64,000 bases of DNA from Chondrosia reniformis (lineage: Eukaryota > Porifera > Demospongiae > Chondrillida > Chondrillidae), in NCBI GenBank assembly GCA_947172415.1, contig OX359199.1, positions 4,552,001-4,616,000 on the forward strand, in the 5' to 3' direction. The notes under the pieces are model-generated. The model ran no database searches, was not told the DNA's origin, and saw only the letters and a program-made list of their open reading frames with translations. Shown here piece by piece: positions 12,987 through 24,460 of this stretch (position 1 is its first letter; each line of letters starts with the position of its first letter). The position numbers and the translations under genes were made by a program.

Positions 12987-15900
12987 ATGGCCGAAAAGTA
13001 TGAAAAACTAGAAAAAATTGGTGAAGGTAAGGTAGCCTATTGTTAGATTGCCTCATTCTGGACGGATAGTCCATGCACTTTGCATGAGGTACAAGTTGGG
13101 TCACTAAGCCGGTCAGGATACACTGACCAGTTCAAATTTGGAATGTACAAAATTCAATTAAAGTGACATTGCGTCGTGGCGTGCATCTAACAGTAGGTGC
13201 AATTCTATTCTATAACCAGGCACATATGGTACTGTTCATAAAGCGAAGTTACGAGAGACCGGAGAGGTAGTGGCTCTGAAGGTGGTCCGTCTAGATGAGG
13301 ATGATGAGGGCGTGCCCAGTGCTGCACTCCGGGAGGTGTGTCTCCTAAAGGAACTGAAGCACAACAATATAGTAAGGTTAGACATACGTGTTCCATCAGG
13401 GTATGAACACCTCAGGATATGTGTATATTGTCAAGCAGCCCTAGTGTGTGGTGTGCTACTTGGCCCATATTGAACTGGACAAATATACAATACTTACGTA
13501 TATAGTATGGTAAAGACTCGGTTCTATAATTGCCCAATATAATTAGATTATCTACTGTTCTCGTGACTATCAGAAGCTCAGTTGGAACCTCTTGTACTAT
13601 ATCTTTCCACTGCCTTTCTCACCCTTGACTGTCTTTATCATCTCTAAGTCTTCAAACAGATCTATCCTTTCTCATTCTCCTACTACTGTTACTTCAATAG
13701 AAGGTGTTCCACATCTTTTTTATCACCTTTACTGCAAAGGTGTATAAATACGTATGTGTGATTGTCTTTGAGCCCATATTACTTGATTGTAAATTGCCAA
13801 AAAGGATATTATTATCAATCTTCATTTTAATTCTACTGTGAATTGTAGATTAATAGATGTAGTCCATAAAAACCTCAGTTTGACAATGGTGTTCGAATTT
13901 TGTGATCAAGTGAGTTTTCAATATTACAACTGTCCATTAACAATTGAAAATGTCTTCTTGTCTCTGCTGTAGGATTTAAAGAGATTTTTTGATTCTAGTA
14001 GAGGAAAAATAAGTCCTTCCACTGTACAGTCATTTTATTATCAACTTTTGGAAGGACTTGACTTCTGCCACCAGAAGAATATTTTTCATAGAGACTTAAA
14101 GCCTCAAAACATTCTAATTAATAAGGTAGAGAGAGGCATTATGATAAATGAGTAACCCCTACCTGTCTACCCTGCAGTCCACTTCAACCATTAAATGGAC
14201 CAGCTAGTCATCCACATTACTACCTAGTAGTCCAGGGGGCAAGGGGCATTTGTCCCCTTTGAAAATATTTTATCCCCCAAGAAGAAAGTCAAGTTCCCCA
14301 TTTTGACAACAAATACATAATGTCTCATCATTTGACTCTGGATTTGACCCTGCCACTTTGGTTGGCTAAGGGGAGACTCTGGTTCCCATCAAGTGAACTT
14401 CAGTTCCACCATTTACTTATTACGCTCCTCAGGAGACATGAGTGGGTGGGGTAAAATCCAGAATCAAATGATGAGACATTACAGCTTTAAGATTAGCTTC
14501 AGATCTTAAAGTCCCCTATTTTTTCAGATACACAATGAACTGGGTTGCCCATTTAAATGTTTACTATATTCAATCAAGTTTCTCTCGTGTGATAGATCTA
14601 AAAGATACCCTGCATGGAATATTTACTTTATCCTGTTAACACTTTGATTTTCCACGTATATATGTGTATATGTCTGTGCATGCAGAATGGAATTCTGAAA
14701 TTAGCAGATTTTGGTTTAGCTAGAGCATTTGGGATTCCAGTCCGGTGCTACTCAGCGGAAGTGGTTACTCTCTGGTATCGTCCCCCAGACGTCCTCATGG
14801 GTGCACAAGTCTACACCACATCCATTGACATGTGGTCAGCAGGCTGTATATTCGCTGGTGAGTTAATGTTACTGCCACGCCCACTTTGTGTTGCCATAAC
14901 GAGGATGCTCCCTTTATTCTCTGCTAGAGATTGCAAACTGTGGAAAACCACTTTTTCCAGGCAGTGATGTAGATGATCAGCTAAAAAAAGTGTTTCGTGT
15001 GCTGGGCACTCCAAGTGATCGTCAGTGGCCAGGAATGACTAAGCTCCCTGAATATAAGGTACGTACTCACCTATGTATATATGTACTTACATGTGAGAAT
15101 AATAGAATAAGGATTCCTTCTAACTGTGTTGAACTTTTCTTTTGAAAGGATCATCTTTTGACTTTTAGAGCATCTAAAGACGCAGTTTTATTATCTCTTC
15201 TTGGCTGTCAGACATTTCCACATTTCCACCCAAGGGTCTTCTTCAGTGACAGACGCTCTAAAAGTCGAAAGATGATTATTTTAAAAGATACTTGTGAGAA
15301 ATTGTGTATTAAGGAAAGTCTTAAATGGTATTTTGGGCATTTTATGATCTAAAACACCATTTTCCTGTAGATATGGTTTATGTGCACACACCTTAGTACT
15401 GGAAATGCATGCATATTATGCTAAACATTACATAAATATGTATGCACACACCATATAGTTGACACAATAAAGTGTATATGTACATGTATGTAGTTCTTCT
15501 TCTATAAAATTTGCATAATTGCTGAATTGCTGAAAATGCCCCAATTTGCATGTACATATTACACTCACATGAATTTCCAGTGTTATGGCTATACAGGCCA
15601 ATACAAATGGAATAGCCTACAAAAAGCACTATCATGAATAATAATATACTCAAGTTTAATAACTGTTTTAGGAGTTTCCAATGTTTCCACCGACCCCTCT
15701 CAACATGATGGTGCCTAGCTTACCCTCCTCTGGAGCGGATCTACTGAAAGTAAGTGGTCATGCTATGCACATATGAATAAGGAAGGGAGTTAATGGCTCA
15801 ATCTTTGTGATTCAGTGGAAGTTACTACACCAATTAACTAATCGAAATATATGTACCTATATTGGGTTGGGAGACTTTAATCAGCATATATGTACGTATA

Positions 15901-16084
15901 TATGTATGCATGATTTGGCTTATGAAAACATTCCTGAGATGGTTTCTTTGAGGATGAATAAATTTAGTTTCAAATACTCTACATCCTCTCCTTGTAGAGA
16001 CACCTAATGTGCAATCCAGATCTAAGGATATCAGCCTCAGTTGCTCTGGGACATGAATACTTTGCCAGTCTGAATGAATTTTAA
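12987..16084 (+). CDS. CDK5: Cyclin-dependent kinase 5 (CDK5), 8 exons, 292 aa
   Basis: Proline-directed Ser/Thr kinase activated by p35-type partners. Exons 12987-13026, 13220-13376, 13849-13909, 13973-14125, 14686-14857, 14928-15058, 15672-15749 and 15998-16084 join to 879 nt, giving 292 residues, the length of human CDK5. Visible motifs: glycine loop [15 protein letters not shown], catalytic lysine in VVALKVVRL, a PSTAIRE-like helix PSAALRE, the [10 protein letters not shown] loop, DFG in [20 protein letters not shown] and APE-equivalent PPDVL. The [20 protein letters not shown] wording and PPDVL point to CDK5 rather than CDK1/2. The intron between exons 4 and 5 holds an inverted-repeat element, and the one between 6 and 7 holds another. 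Tail to tail with RETREG. Confidence 0.96.
14322..14478. mobile_element. MITE-like element with about 30-bp terminal inverted repeats
   Basis: Left end TGTCTCATCATTTGACTCTG and right end CAGAATCAAATGATGAGACA are near-perfect inverted repeats in CDK5 intron 4. The interior GCTCCTCAGGAGACATGAGT recurs in diverged form near 41540-41800 in LRRK. Confidence 0.75.
15098..15300. mobile_element. Foldback element with GACCC hairpin core
   Basis: Arms ATCTTTTGACTTTTAGAGC (about 15151) and GCTCTAAAAGTCGAAAGATG (about 15254) are inverted. The centre, CACCCAAGGGTCTTCTTCAG, is the minus-strand version of the core at 11891-11920. In CDK5 intron 6. Confidence 0.7.
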
Positions 16085-16245
16085 TTTCATTTTCCATGAC
16101 CAGTCAGACATTGTGTATATGATAATTTTATAACATTATGGTGGCAAATATTTATTTAATGTGAAATACATAAACAATTACACAACTCAGAACAATGTAC
16201 TTATACAGTCGTTGGGATTGCTATAAAAGTAATTTTGCAATTACG

Positions 16246-17938
16246 TTATTGCCTCCTTTGCTGTTGGTAAAACAAAGCAACATTTTCTCCCTCCATTTGC
16301 AACACATCTTCATAGGATGGCGGCTGGTCTGAAGGTAGCTGGTCTGAAGGTACTGGAGTTGAGGTCATGTGATCTTTAGGTGAGGGTGTTAGCTCTGGAT
16401 AAGGATAACCCTTGTTACCAGCTTCCTTAGCATCCCCTTTCTTGTTCATTGGTAACAAGGGTAAATGCCGCTTCTTTGGTCTCCGGCCTTGCCTTGGCAT
16501 GTTATACTTGGCACTGGCAAGGTCAGGGAGGTTATCAGTGCTCTCCTGATCAAACTCCTCAATAGTTGTCAGGTCGCTAGATATAGACGGCATCTCTTCT
16601 AGTCCATAGGCCAAGTCAGCCACCAGGGAGTCATACTGAGGGTCCAGGCTCATTGAGGCTGGGTCAAAGGCTGGGGAATGGGACCTTTCTCTACCTGAGC
16701 AAGTAGGGATATCACACCTAATTAGCCAGATTACAAAATATCGTGAATCCATTAAACAACCAACTTTTAGAGGTTCTTTGCTCCTCGTAAATTGTAGGGT
16801 TCTCCTCATTCATTGTAGGTGTGTCCCTCGGCTCTGCACTAGCATTCCTTGATGACCTTCGCTGCCTCTTTGGTATGTACTTTCCAGAGATTGCCATTGC
16901 AAAAGCTTCCTTAGTAAAATGCTCATCAATCGCAAACTCATATTCTTCCTCCTCTTCAGGTCTAACCACTGTAGTGTATATACAGTACATTAATATACTA
17001 CTATGACTGTAATATATTGTGGTATACTATATAAGATCTTGAAAAAAGGACTTTTATGCAACACTGACATTTTTGCTTGATGTGGCTCCAATCTATTTTC
17101 TGATACCATGGGGAGACTCTCTCAATAAATGAATCCAATGCGTGGTAACATTCAATGTATGGCCAGGTTAGTACGCCAACAACTACACAATGAAAAGGAA
17201 ATGAAGCCCAACACCAAGTGTCACGGTAACAGGTTGTCATAGCAATGCATCACATACCAAAAATATAGCTAAGCACTATTCCTGGAATTAACTGAGCAGT
17301 TTGGGACACTACAAACCCAACCACAATGAAGACGACTGCTAAATGGCTTGATCTCTCTGTAATCTTTACTCTCAAACTAACAAGAAACATGTCCGCCCAC
17401 AGCCACGCCTGAGCAACTAGCAGGACCAGGTGAGGATAGCTTCGGAGAGTCCCCAGGGGACGCTGGCTATTGGACTCAATCAGAGCATCTTCCAATGATA
17501 CGTATGGCAACTTTGAGTTACGGCGAAGGCGCGCACTGAGAGTGCTTCGTTCATTTTTGACCTGTTTCGCTCGAGTCATTTGCCATAGAATGTCTCCAAA
17601 GAGGAGAACAATTGCTGTTTTTGTCAGAATGGAAAGAGCTCCGTCGTCCCCAACAGCAAGCTGGCTACATCAAAATTATACATACACGTAAACAAACACG
17701 TGAGGCCATACCAATCTCTACAAATCGTGTGTGCTATTATTGTGGCGGCGGCTTACTAGAATAGCCAGTGGATTCCAATATACAAAACTAAAGAAAACAG
17801 CGGTTTCTTCCATGTGAGGACCTCTTGAATTAAATGAATGGAATCTTTCCACGAATATAGCTTCTTGTAGACTTCTTTGTACTTTTTGTCTAGTTCCTCT
17901 TGAGCAAAGCGTAACATTTCAGAGGCCTCGGACGCCAT
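16246..17938 (-). CDS. Reticulophagy regulator-like protein (RETREG/FAM134 family)
   Basis: FAM134 proteins curve ER membranes with a reticulon-homology domain and recruit autophagy machinery. The start at 17938 gives a helical head (MASEASEMLRFAQEELDKKY), then LTWKKPLFSLVLYIGIHWLF, matching the family's WEKP hairpin entry. Exon 17258-17664 holds a second hydrophobic hairpin ending SQTAQLIPGIVLSYIF, the family's IPG signature. The next exon reads LTWPYIECYHALDSFIERVS (compare LWPLVVYHEL in FAM134). The acidic tail includes RPEEEEEYEFAIDEHF. The C-terminal exon (16246 to about 16700) is disordered with PPSYEDVL, a PPxY motif with a possible YxxV LC3-interacting site. The classic FAM134 LIR (DDFELL) was not seen. 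The third donor, possibly a GTCAGT site, is uncertain. Confidence 0.75.
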
Positions 17939-18024
17939 TTTATAATTAACACCAACTTATAGTATATCATCATAATAATTGAGCCAAATACAATCATATT
18001 GCAGAACATTATTGTTAACCAGAG

Positions 18025-18867
18025 TTATACATCTGCCAACTCTCTTAATCTTCGAATGGCACTTCTGACTGTAGCTCCTGCAGTTGTGCTGTAGAAGGAT
18101 AAACACCTCCTTACAACTCATATCCCAGTTCATATGTATGAGTGAGTACCATAGTACGATAGATATATGTCTTACCTTCCCATATAACAACATGGAAGCC
18201 CCCCTCTTTTCAACCTGATACTTATGCATTACTACAAGGGCTAGCAATCATAAGAAACCCGGGCGTTGAGGGTGGATTAGATGCTAATGCTTGCTTTAAA
18301 AGGGTCACTTGGCAAAAACAATTACCGCCACCCATCGCACTCCATCTCAGTGGAGGTACACTGGAGTACTAACCAGTGCATAATGAGGTAAAGCTCCATA
18401 TTAACAAAATCACCAATTTAGGACTCACAATTCAATGTGACAACTTATAAAACATTCCAACTTACCTCGGTACATAGGCCCCTCCAGCAATCGTCTTTTT
18501 ACAGCCCTTACAGCGCCAAATACCAACACATGTTCTACTCAACTTTTCCTGTAGAGGTCAGTAAAGGTTTTATCATGACACAGTCACCGCATCGCCCAAA
18601 GAGTTTATTTACCGTTCCACAGAACCAACACAAGTATTTTCCGTGCTGCTGTATTTCTATCTTCTTTACCATCTTCCTTAAACTGGCACCGTACCTTGTT
18701 CCGTATTTCCCGCAAACTCCTACTTTCTTGGTCCTTTTGGCCTTAAAAAGCAACGGGAAACACAATAAGGACACTCATGCAACGAATTAAGATGCTGTCT
18801 GTGATAAAGAATGCGCAATTAAGAAAATATATAGCGATTGAAACTACAGCTTCTTTCCACTCACCAT
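18025..18867 (-). CDS. RPL37A: 60S ribosomal protein L37a (eL43), 92 aa, 4 exons
   Basis: Zinc-binding protein of the large ribosomal subunit. Exons 18865-18867 (ATG alone), 18613-18741, 18466-18548 and 18025-18088 join to 279 nt, giving exactly 92 residues, the usual length. The sequence runs [20 protein letters not shown], then [20 protein letters not shown], and the zinc finger is CWFC…CKGC. The end [13 protein letters not shown] matches the family. The start codon sitting alone in exon 1 is typical for this gene. It lies 87 bp upstream of RETREG and 160 bp downstream of FTSJ3, all on minus. A splice-site-flanked 39-nt segment in intron 3 is described under findings. Confidence 0.97.
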
Positions 18868-19026
18868 TTTATCTTTTGGAACGCACGTGGAATTAGGTGA
18901 ATTCCCTACGCGTCCATTTTACCATCACACTTTACATCACTTATAGGTATACAAAACGGACAAATCCATAATTATGTATTAAAAAGTTCATTTTTTCTAA
19001 ATAATTGATTCTAGTTTTCAGAAGTA

Positions 19027-22000
19027 TCAAGATTTTCTTCGCTTCTTTCCATGTTTTGACTTGCTTTTATCTTTTCTTTTCTTAGCTCTTGTTTCCTTCT
19101 TCATTCTTGGATCAACCACTTTGTAATGACCAGTAACCCCCTGGGGTCGGGGGACCCTTTTACCAGCTCCTTTCTTTGCTACCACATACTGAACAGACTT
19201 TTTCCTCTTTGCAATTCCAGCTTTCTTATAGATGGCCCTTAATTGCTGCAGTTTCTCCTTCTCTGAAACATCAACACTGTCTGAAATAGACTCAGCCTTC
19301 TTCCTAGCTTTAAGCATTCGCTTTAGTAACTTCTTCTTTTTTCGTGCTTTTGCCTCAACAACTTTCTTAATTGGACGTGCATTTATTTCAGTAAGTTTCC
19401 TACAGTATTTGACAGTTGGGAATGAATTCAATCTTTGGGAACAATACAATCTGGTCCTATAACAGTGGTTCAGCAACATGTCTAATAATTACATTACAAG
19501 TAATATATCTACACTGCTCAAAGAAGGATGACTATCTAGCCATCACGTACGTAAATCCTCCCCCACAGACCAAATGGTCACAGAAAGTCTAGGGCAACCA
19601 AACCTAGCCTAGCTTAGTTAGGGGGAGGATTTACATGATGGCTGGATAGTCATCCTTCTTTGAGCAGTGTAGATATATAACTTGTAACGTGACGATAACC
19701 TGCTCACATAGAACTTATTGATGTCTAATATTGTATTACTTTACCAAGAAAACCTCCTACAGGTTATTAGAAAATAAGTGCAAATGCTACTTACTTGCGA
19801 TATTCCTGTACCATATCTTTGGTGATGGGTATCTGTTTCTTACAGTGCTTTGCCTCATCTTCAACAAACCAGTCAGGAAGGTTGGCATCATTACTGGTCC
19901 ATCTATTGAAGGAACTATCAATTAATTCTTCCTTTTTCTTTTTGGAGGACACCAGTAATGACCCCATGGCAAGACCTTCTGGAGTCAGCTTTTTAATCTT
20001 CTTACTTTGAGGTACTATCTCCATGGAATCATTTGCAGTATCATTCTTCATCTCCCTCCTCAGGTTACTGTAATCTGATTGGTCACTGCTCTCAGAGTCA
20101 TCTGATTGGTCAGATGCTGAATCACTAACATCCTCATCTTCTTTTCTTTTGGGAGAGGTCGGGGACAAACTGTCCTTCTCATCTGTCCTGCTTGTAGTCT
20201 GCAATGGTACTGTGTTTTTCTTGTAGACAGAAAGCATATGCTCCACTTCTTGGTCCTCATCCATTTCAGTTGTCAGGTCTGCAAAGACATCCTTGTTAAA
20301 CCATCTTTCAGTCTGCATCTTTCTGCTTGCAGCCTCTTTTTCTTCTGGAAACTGATAAACAAGAGGGTTTTCATCATCATCGCTTCCTTCATTTAGGGTG
20401 TCCGCCATATTTAAACCACCATCTTCTTTGTCAGGATCACCTTCACTCTCATCTTCTTCAAGATTTTCCTCTTCTTGCTCCTCATCAGAGTTGCTAATAG
20501 ATTGTTCTTCATCTTCAGTATCTGACACATTGTCTTCATTACTGTCCTCTGATTGGTCATCTGAGCTCACAGCACTATCATGAGACAGTTCTTCTACCTT
20601 TTCTAAATGCTTTTGATTTTTAATAGCCTTCAACTTAAACAGTTCTGTGTCTTCATCTAGCATGGGGCCGCTTGCATCAGCAGCCTGGAGCTTCATAGCA
20701 AGTCGTTCTCTAGTCTTCTTTAAGTGCTTTCTTAACAACTTCACTTTCCTAAGATGTACGTATACACAAAACACTGCATTTGACTCGTAATGACACAGCG
20801 TAACCCAAAAATATACCTGTAGACAATGTGTACATATACCTGTAGACAATGTGTATATATACCTGTAGACAATGTGTACATATACCTGTAGACAATGTGT
20901 ACATATACCTGTACACAATGTGTATATATACCTGTAGACAATGTGTACATATACCTGTACACAATGTGTACATATACCTGTAGACAATGTGTACATATAC
21001 CTGTAGACAATGTGTACATATACCTGTACACAATGTGTATATATACCTGTAGACAATGTGTACATATACCTGTACACAATGTGCACCATGTATGTATAAT
21101 AGGGGACATTAACCTTTTTGAGTCTGATAACTCTGTACGCCGCAACTCTTCAATTCTTTCATCCATGTCCTCCTCCTCCTCCTCCTCCTTCTCAGATTGA
21201 TCTGCTTCATGTTTATTACCAGCTGCAAACTGTTCTAACTTTTCAGCTTCTCTTAAAAACTCTTTCATCTTTTCCCTCCACTTGAGTATCAACCGTATCT
21301 CTCTCTTCCCCAAAACTTTAATATCTTCAAAGCAGTTCTTCACCTCATCTGTGGTGAAAGGATGCTTCAGGAACATGCTGCTTTCCTTGGTACACTTGAG
21401 TGAGTGTACACTGCCCAGGAGACCAATGGGGTCAGCAGAAAGGACAAAGTCGGCCAAAGAAATCTCTTTATACAGTGTTGTGGATCCTTCTTCATAGCCT
21501 TCAGCCACCTTCTTCTTTGTGCTCTATGGGATGTATAGAGTTAGCATTCACTACATATGTACAGCAAATGATGTTGGTACCACTAATCAGTGTGACACAA
21601 GAATTAAGTCATGTGATTGGACTAGAGCTGAGATGTTTACTTGAAGTGACTGAAACGACTGCCTCTGCTTTCCACCTTCTTCTATTTCACTAAAGACATG
21701 TTTGGGGTCCAGCAACTTTGGGTCAATCTTATCTGGAGCTAGGTAGCCCTACAAACAAGAAAACATCTTCCATCTGAAGTCACATGCCAAAAAAGGCCAC
21801 AATAAAAAGTAATAGGAAATAGATGCTTCAAGTTATTACGTACATAGACACAGGTGGACATACGTACATAGACGCAGGTGGACATACGTACATAGACGCA
21901 GGTGGACATACGTACATAGACGCAGGTGGACATACGTACATAGACGCAGGTGGACATACATACCTGACACAGGTGGACATACGTACATACCTGACACAGG

Positions 22001-23022
22001 TGGACATACGTACATAGACGCAGGTGGACATACGTACATACCTGACACAGGTGGACATACGTACATAGACGCAGGTGGACATACGTACATAGACACAGGT
22101 GGACATACGTACATAGACGCAGGTGGACATACGTACATAGACACAGGTGGACATACGTACATAGACGCAGGTGGACATACGTACATACCTGACACACTAC
22201 AAATATTTCTGCTGATTCCATCCTTGACGCTTGAGGTTTAGTACAGTATACCTTTTTAAAGAGCTGCTTAAACACCCAGACAAGACTTTGGTAATCCTTT
22301 GATCTAAACACCTACACATGTAGTATATTTAAAATTACAATTGTGAGTGACCTTTGACCTCTACAATGTAGCTTACCTTTGTCACAAACCACCCATCCGG
22401 CCTTAGAAACTGAGTGGCCAACTTGAGTGCACTTAAGGTCAGTGTCGACTGTGTGTATGCGTCCTGAGCCCAGGAAGACCCGACATTGGGAGCACCATCA
22501 TTTAAAAAGCAATCCACCTTCCAGTTTTTCAATTCTTTATTTAAAGCCTAAAACCAATATCAAATGACATTCAGGAGACATTCATGTTTATCTTGCAGGC
22601 AGTTCTGCAGGACATATAGTGACTACAATTACAATTAATTGTGCCTGTGCAAAGGTTAGGGATTATGAAATGATTAATTACTGGAAGATGTTACACCGAC
22701 CATACAATCACACACTGCCTACTTGTCTGCACTTTTCTGTGGTAATGTCCTCCTGCAGTGTTATGACGTTTTTGATTGGCCTTATGGGTACGAGGTCCAC
22801 CCCGACGATGACACTGGAGATGGGCATGGAGTTGGCCGCCACCTGCAGCCAGCCCCCCGGAGCAGCACACAAATCCACTAGAACACGTGACTGCTGAAGG
22901 AAGGGATATTTCCGATTTAATTGGATCAGTTTGAAAGCAGAACGTGCTCGGTAACCCGTCTCCTTAGCTAGATGGTAAAACCTGTCCTTTCGCCGCTTTC
23001 CAAGCTTCGCTTTCTTCCCCAT
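19027..23022 (-). CDS. FTSJ3: pre-rRNA 2'-O-methyltransferase FTSJ3/SPB1, 7 exons, 812 aa
   Basis: Nucleolar methyltransferase needed for 60S maturation. Exons 22723-23022, 22377-22547, 22189-22311, 21641-21748, 21114-21523, 19795-20748 and 19027-19399 sum to 2439 nt in frame. The start at 23022 ([20 protein letters not shown]) matches the family; an ATG three codons upstream is less likely. The FtsJ domain shows the SAM-binding motif [35 protein letters not shown] and LNDGAPNVG. The middle is acidic and lysine-rich. The Spb1 C-terminal domain has [53 protein letters not shown] and a basic tail. Introns carry two minisatellites and a long palindromic element. Head to head with ZNF622, also a 60S factor. 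Confidence 0.97.
19489..19692. mobile_element. Palindromic element with about 65-bp inverted arms
   Basis: Left arm includes CTGCTCAAAGAAGGATGACT and AAATCCTCCCCC. The right arm repeats it inverted (GGGGGAGGATTTACATGATG, then AGTCATCCTTCTTTGAGCAG). It lies in the last FTSJ3 intron and would fold into a long hairpin in the pre-mRNA. No coding capacity. Confidence 0.85.
20811..21085. repeat. 23-bp minisatellite, about 12 units
   Basis: Plus unit CCTGTAGACAATGTGTACAT + ATA, with a CTGTACACAATG variant. On the transcribed strand each unit begins GTATAT and ends TACAG. In FTSJ3 intron 5. Confidence 0.95.
21838..22192. repeat. 24/27-bp minisatellite containing copies of the FTSJ3 exon 3 donor
   Basis: About 14 units of GACGCAGGTGGACATACGTA + CATA. 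Three units carry CCTGACAC instead, which on minus reads GTGTCAG followed by GTATGTACG, the same wording as the true exon 3 end and donor at 22189. In FTSJ3 intron 3. Confidence 0.93.
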
Positions 23023-23122
23023 TATTGCCACCTAGCGTGGTTGGTATATTACGCAATGTAATATAGATACACGGGATGTTTCCGTAAAAGTTCGTATTCT
23101 CTATTAGATTACATCAGAAAAA
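23023..23122. promoter_or_regulatory. Divergent promoter region of FTSJ3 and ZNF622
   Basis: A 100-bp interval between start codons of two 60S-biogenesis genes on opposite strands. Co-expression is inferred from geometry and shared function; no specific factor site is claimed. Confidence 0.55.
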
Positions 23123-24334
23123 ATGGCTACAAAGACCTTCACTTGCATAGGCTGTAGAGTAATATTTCCAGATGCGGACATGCAAAGGGAGCACTACAAG
23201 ACTGACTGGCACAGGTACAATCTAAAGAGAAAGGTGGCAGAACTCCCTGCAGTCACAGCAGAAGCTTTTAAAGAAAAGGTTCTTAGTTATCGCGCAGTTG
23301 CCGAGGCCGAGGCGTTAGCTTCCGAGAAGCATCCATCTTATTGCGATATTTGTAGGAAGCACTTCTCAACAGACAATTCTTATCGAAATCATCTCAGATC
23401 GCGAAAGCACCGTGACGAGTTGAAGGGAAGGATTGTTCACGAGGAAGAGTCGATTTCCGCTCTTAATCAATCTAATGTAGAAGAGATAACGCAACACTTA
23501 CTGACTGATAACGTTCATGAACAATCAACTGATTCCATCCCAACTACAGAAACAGCTACTGCACAGGATCAGTCATCACAGACAACTGTGGACCAGGGTC
23601 GCTCTACAGACCCTGCAGAAGATGGCGGTGACGAGGGAGAGTGGGAGGATTACGAAGGGTTGGAAGTGACAGAATGCTTATTTTGTAGCCAGCAAAGTGG
23701 AGATGTGGAGGCCAACTTGGATCACATGTCAATTAAACACTCCTTCTTCCTCCCAGATGTAGAATACATTAGTGATTTGAAGGGCTTGATTAAGTACCTT
23801 GGAGTTAAAGTAGGAGTCGACTATCTCTGTCTCTTCTGTAATGAAAGGGGTAAAACGTTTCATTCGGTGGAGGCAGTTCAGAAACATATGTTAGATAAGG
23901 GGCATGCAAGGATATTCTTTGAGGGTGATGCTCCATTGGAGTATGCAGATTTCTATGATTACCGTTCCAGCTATCCTGATGACAAGGAGGGAGACGATGA
24001 GTTGCCAGATATGTCAATCTCTATAAACAGTAATCTTGAGTTGGTTCTGCCCTCAGGAGGAACAGTGGGACATAGAACATTTAAACACTACTACCGACAA
24101 AACATTCCATCCAGCAACTCCCAGTCTCTTGTTTCCAGAAATACTTCAAGTATCAATAAGATTATGGCCAAATACAGGGCTATTGGTTATCATGGTAACT
24201 CAGTGGAGGAGATTCATAAAAGAAAAATCAAAGGAGAGGCTTTCTGTAGTCGAATGCGTAAACATAAGGAGTTAGGGTTGGGTCTGAAAACAAACAAATT
24301 ACAGCATCATTTCAGAGCCCAAAATCCAATTTAA
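23123..24334 (+). CDS. ZNF622: Cytoplasmic pre-60S maturation factor ZNF622/REI1, single exon, 403 aa
   Basis: Zinc-finger protein that acts late in cytoplasmic 60S maturation. The start MATKTFTCIGCRVIFPDADM leads into a first C2H2 finger with the family's long spacer (CIGC…HYKTDWHRYNLKRKV). The second finger is YCDICRKHFSTDNSYRNHLR. After an acidic linker comes the REI1 tandem: CLFCSQQSGDVEANLDHMSI with FFLPDVEYISDLKGLIKYLG, then CLFCNERGKTFHSVEAVQKH. The C-terminus has KIMAKYRAIGYHG and a basic tail. It is intronless while its neighbours are intron-rich, so an old retrocopy origin is possible. A polyA signal AATAAA occurs near 24419. It converges on EAF with 126 bp between stop codons. Confidence 0.95.
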   Translation: MATKTFTCIGCRVIFPDADMQREHYKTDWHRYNLKRKVAELPAVTAEAFKEKVLSYRAVAEAEALASEKHPSYCDICRKHFSTDNSYRNHLRSRKHRDELKGRIVHEEESISALNQSNVEEITQHLLTDNVHEQSTDSIPTTETATAQDQSSQTTVDQGRSTDPAEDGGDEGEWEDYEGLEVTECLFCSQQSGDVEANLDHMSIKHSFFLPDVEYISDLKGLIKYLGVKVGVDYLCLFCNERGKTFHSVEAVQKHMLDKGHARIFFEGDAPLEYADFYDYRSSYPDDKEGDDELPDMSISINSNLELVLPSGGTVGHRTFKHYYRQNIPSSNSQSLVSRNTSSINKIMAKYRAIGYHGNSVEEIHKRKIKGEAFCSRMRKHKELGLGLKTNKLQHHFRAQNPI

Positions 24335-24460
24335 AAATCAGTGTTTATGCCATGAATTTGAAGTGTAATTGAAGATTTACAAATTCTTTGTACATTTCTG
24401 TACATTTATTGGCCTTTATAAATAAAAAGCTTAATTTATTTAAAGTTTATGAAGTGCCCT

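Noticed and set aside
21739..22311. CRISPR-like regular repeats
   Set aside because: Units are directly adjacent with no unique spacers; intronic minisatellite in a eukaryotic gene. The same holds for 20811-21085 and 40715-41175.
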